Shown piece by piece: positions 62,124 through 64,000 of a stretch of DNA of 64,000 nucleotides. Below the pieces are notes generated by a model. That model made no database searches, had not been told where the DNA came from, and worked only from the letters and a program-made list of their open reading frames with translations. This DNA is from Synanceia verrucosa (Eukaryota > Chordata > Actinopteri > Perciformes > Synanceiidae): contig CM056556.1 of the NCBI GenBank assembly GCA_029721515.1, positions 2,666,501-2,730,500 of the forward strand, written 5' to 3'. The translations under genes and the position numbers were made by a program. Every line of letters starts with the position of its first letter. Positions within the stretch are counted from its first letter, which is position 1.

Positions 62124-62490
62124 TTAACTCACTGAGTGCCAGCTGTTTTGTAAAACAGGAAGTGTCTTGTTCCAGCGTTTTTGTCCATTTTGAGTCATAT
62201 TTCTAGACCCACAGAATATTTTGTACTATGTCTCTGAAAACACTGAATAGCTCAAATGAAAGAAGAGACTCTCTATTTCATCATGAAAATGTTTGTTTTT
62301 ACCTTGTTCCATTCTTGTTTTATCAGAGGTAGAGTAGAGGACACTTTCACCAAAATCACCACTGTTTGTCCAGATTCTGTTTGTTTTGCTCTCTAATCCC
62401 GATCGTCTCCACTTCCTGTTTTGATCTCTGTGGTGTATATCGTCTCTTTATGCTCTGACTACATCTCCCAGAAGCCCCAAAATTACTTCC
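62124..62490 (+). mobile_element. TTAA-flanked MITE, copy 5 (ccnd2 intron)
   Basis: Begins TTAACTCACTGAGTGCCAG and carries all landmarks to CATCTCCCAGAAGCCCCAAA. It then diverges, so the right terminus is missing. Closest in look to copies 2 and 3. Confidence 0.75.
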
Positions 62491-64000
62491 GCAGTGTGCA
62501 GCGCATGAATCTAGGCACAACTATGTGAATAAAATGCATGTAAAGTACATGTTTTTTATGTATTCTGCCCACTCCAGGAGTAAAATTTTAAGTTCTTTTT
62601 TGTTATAACGCTATGGTAAAAAGTGACATTGCAGGGGGAAGCTCTACTCCTCCTGTGTTCTAGTGAATCATTATCATCTTTTGTCTGACCAGTTAATCAT
62701 CAAGTTACTTCACACACTAGAAAAAAGTAATCAATTACTCTTCTGAGATAAAAGAGAGAGCACTCCTACTTAAATCCCTTGTTATTTACATCCCGACTTG
62801 TTGCAAACTCTTCATTGTGTCCTCCGGGACAATTGACTCTCTCTTGGACAGCAACGTTGGCTCTGATCCAGAATTTTCTTTTCATCAACTTCTATGACTA
62901 TTGTCACAATTCCATGCATACCATTACAGAGAGGTCTATTGGAGTCTGTATGAGCATAATCCCTGCCAATATGGCAAGAAGATGGCGCTCAATAACTGCA
63001 GCAGACAGGTTGGGGTGCATCTGTCTGCCCCATGCACCCCGTCCATTCTCCCACTTTACCTCCATTGAATAAGAATAGAAGAGGAAGCTCGGAGTGCTTG
63101 GTGTCTGTGTGGAGGAATGGAGGTTCATAATCTCCCTTAATGAGCTTGTTTCTGGACTATTATCCGGCGGGCTGCCTGAGGGAAATGCTGGTGTTTCCTA
63201 TCAAGTGGCCCCGCAGCGCTGACCCTCACATGGCTCTGCATATGAAATGTAAGGGCCGAGCCTTTTGTTTCCTTTCTCCCAGCCTCTAGCTGAGCTCCCC
63301 GAGCCATTTGCATAGTCCTGAATGGACCAGCCAATGTTATTAATTAATACAGAGCCAGCCTGCGCCACCTGACAAAATCCCACCGAGTGGCCCGAACGGA
63401 ACTGTTTCATCAAAAGAGAGGAGCCATTAGGAACGAGAGGCCTTATTCTCCACTTCTCCTCATCTCTCTCTTGTTCCCCTGAAAACAGAGAGCCATGGTT
63501 TTATGCATGTTTTCTTTTTCAGTATAAGAGCAGCAGTAGTGGGAGTAGTGGCGGCTTGAATGAGACTGTATGAAATAAGAAGGCCACAGGTGACCCGTTG
63601 TCGACTGTCTTGCAAATGTAAATCCTCCTGAGAGACCTTCTGCTGTGTCTTCACCTTCTCAGAGGACGTCTCAAGGAGGATTCTCACCCAATAACCCCAA
63701 AGATTTACGGCTGGGAACGCTCCACAAAATGGGGTTTCAAATTCCCAGAGATCTTCAGATGCACCAAATTGTTGACTCACTCTTGCCCTCGCTCTCTGTT
63801 TGCCTGGATACAAGTCCGAGGAGAGCGTACGCAGATAAACGGCCTGTTGCTAATCCAGAGCCATCTCCAGAAAGCCTCTTCTAAAACACAATGTCAGGAG
63901 GATGACTCCAGGAGGCTCGTAAATTTATTTCCACTGCCTCATTGAAGCAATTAAGGACAAAGTGCATGCTGAGTCTTTCAGGGAGAAGGTTCGATCACAG
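62491..64000. other. ccnd2 upstream intron, right end
   Basis: From about 63.1 to 63.45 kb the sequence is repeat-free and dense in factor-type motifs: the octamer ATTTGCAT (63306-63313), TTAATTAAT and CACCTG. This is a conserved-non-coding look, but conservation cannot be tested here. No exon recognised. Confidence 0.35.

Noticed and set aside
58161..64000. Search for ccnd2 exons 1-3
   Set aside because: No cyclin-box motif of the KLKWNLAAVTPHDF type was found by eye on the minus strand; the upstream exons probably lie beyond the window.

Overview
This window is nuclear DNA from a ray-finned (teleost) fish. The genes have GT-AG introns, the flanks are AT-rich, and the introns are full of short non-autonomous DNA transposons. 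The proteins match vertebrate families residue for residue. I read every exon boundary by eye from reading frame, splice signals and recalled vertebrate homologues; no alignment was run.

Layout. At 178-8707 (+) lie the last 13 coding exons of rspry1, a RING/SPRY ubiquitin-ligase-type protein whose first exons lie left of the window. At 11236-13140 (+) is a complete seven-exon arl2bp, whose promoter holds a perfect RFX X-box. At 15136-21478 (-) is a complete four-exon pllp (plasmolipin). At 22461-22542 (-) is a tRNA-Leu(CAG). At 25406-33499 (-) is a complete 15-exon transglutaminase of the TGM5/TGM2 class with its catalytic triad intact. From 33.5 to 38.8 kb I see no gene. A LINE tail and a Tc1-like end follow at 38.8-39.8 kb. 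About 8.6 kb of tandem satellite with a ~165-bp unit occupies 39.8-48.4 kb. At 52645-58160 (-) are the last two coding exons of cyclin D2, with a probable long 3' UTR at about 48.93-52.64 kb. From 58.2 to 64.0 kb lies cyclin D2 intron sequence; its first exons are beyond the right edge.

The order rspry1-arl2bp-pllp matches human 16q13. The transglutaminase and ccnd2 are not their neighbours in human, so the right half is a different linkage. The genes do not form one pathway: ubiquitin ligase, ciliary small-GTPase effector, membrane MARVEL protein, protein cross-linker and G1 cyclin. What unites the window is its repeat biology. It holds a TTAA-flanked MITE family in five places, several fold-back elements (one with an exact 6-bp target duplication, one nested inside a MITE), an intron made almost wholly of tetranucleotide repeat, a 111-bp near-perfect hairpin, and a nucleosome-length satellite whose unit carries a 14-bp perfect palindrome and which shows higher-order duplication.
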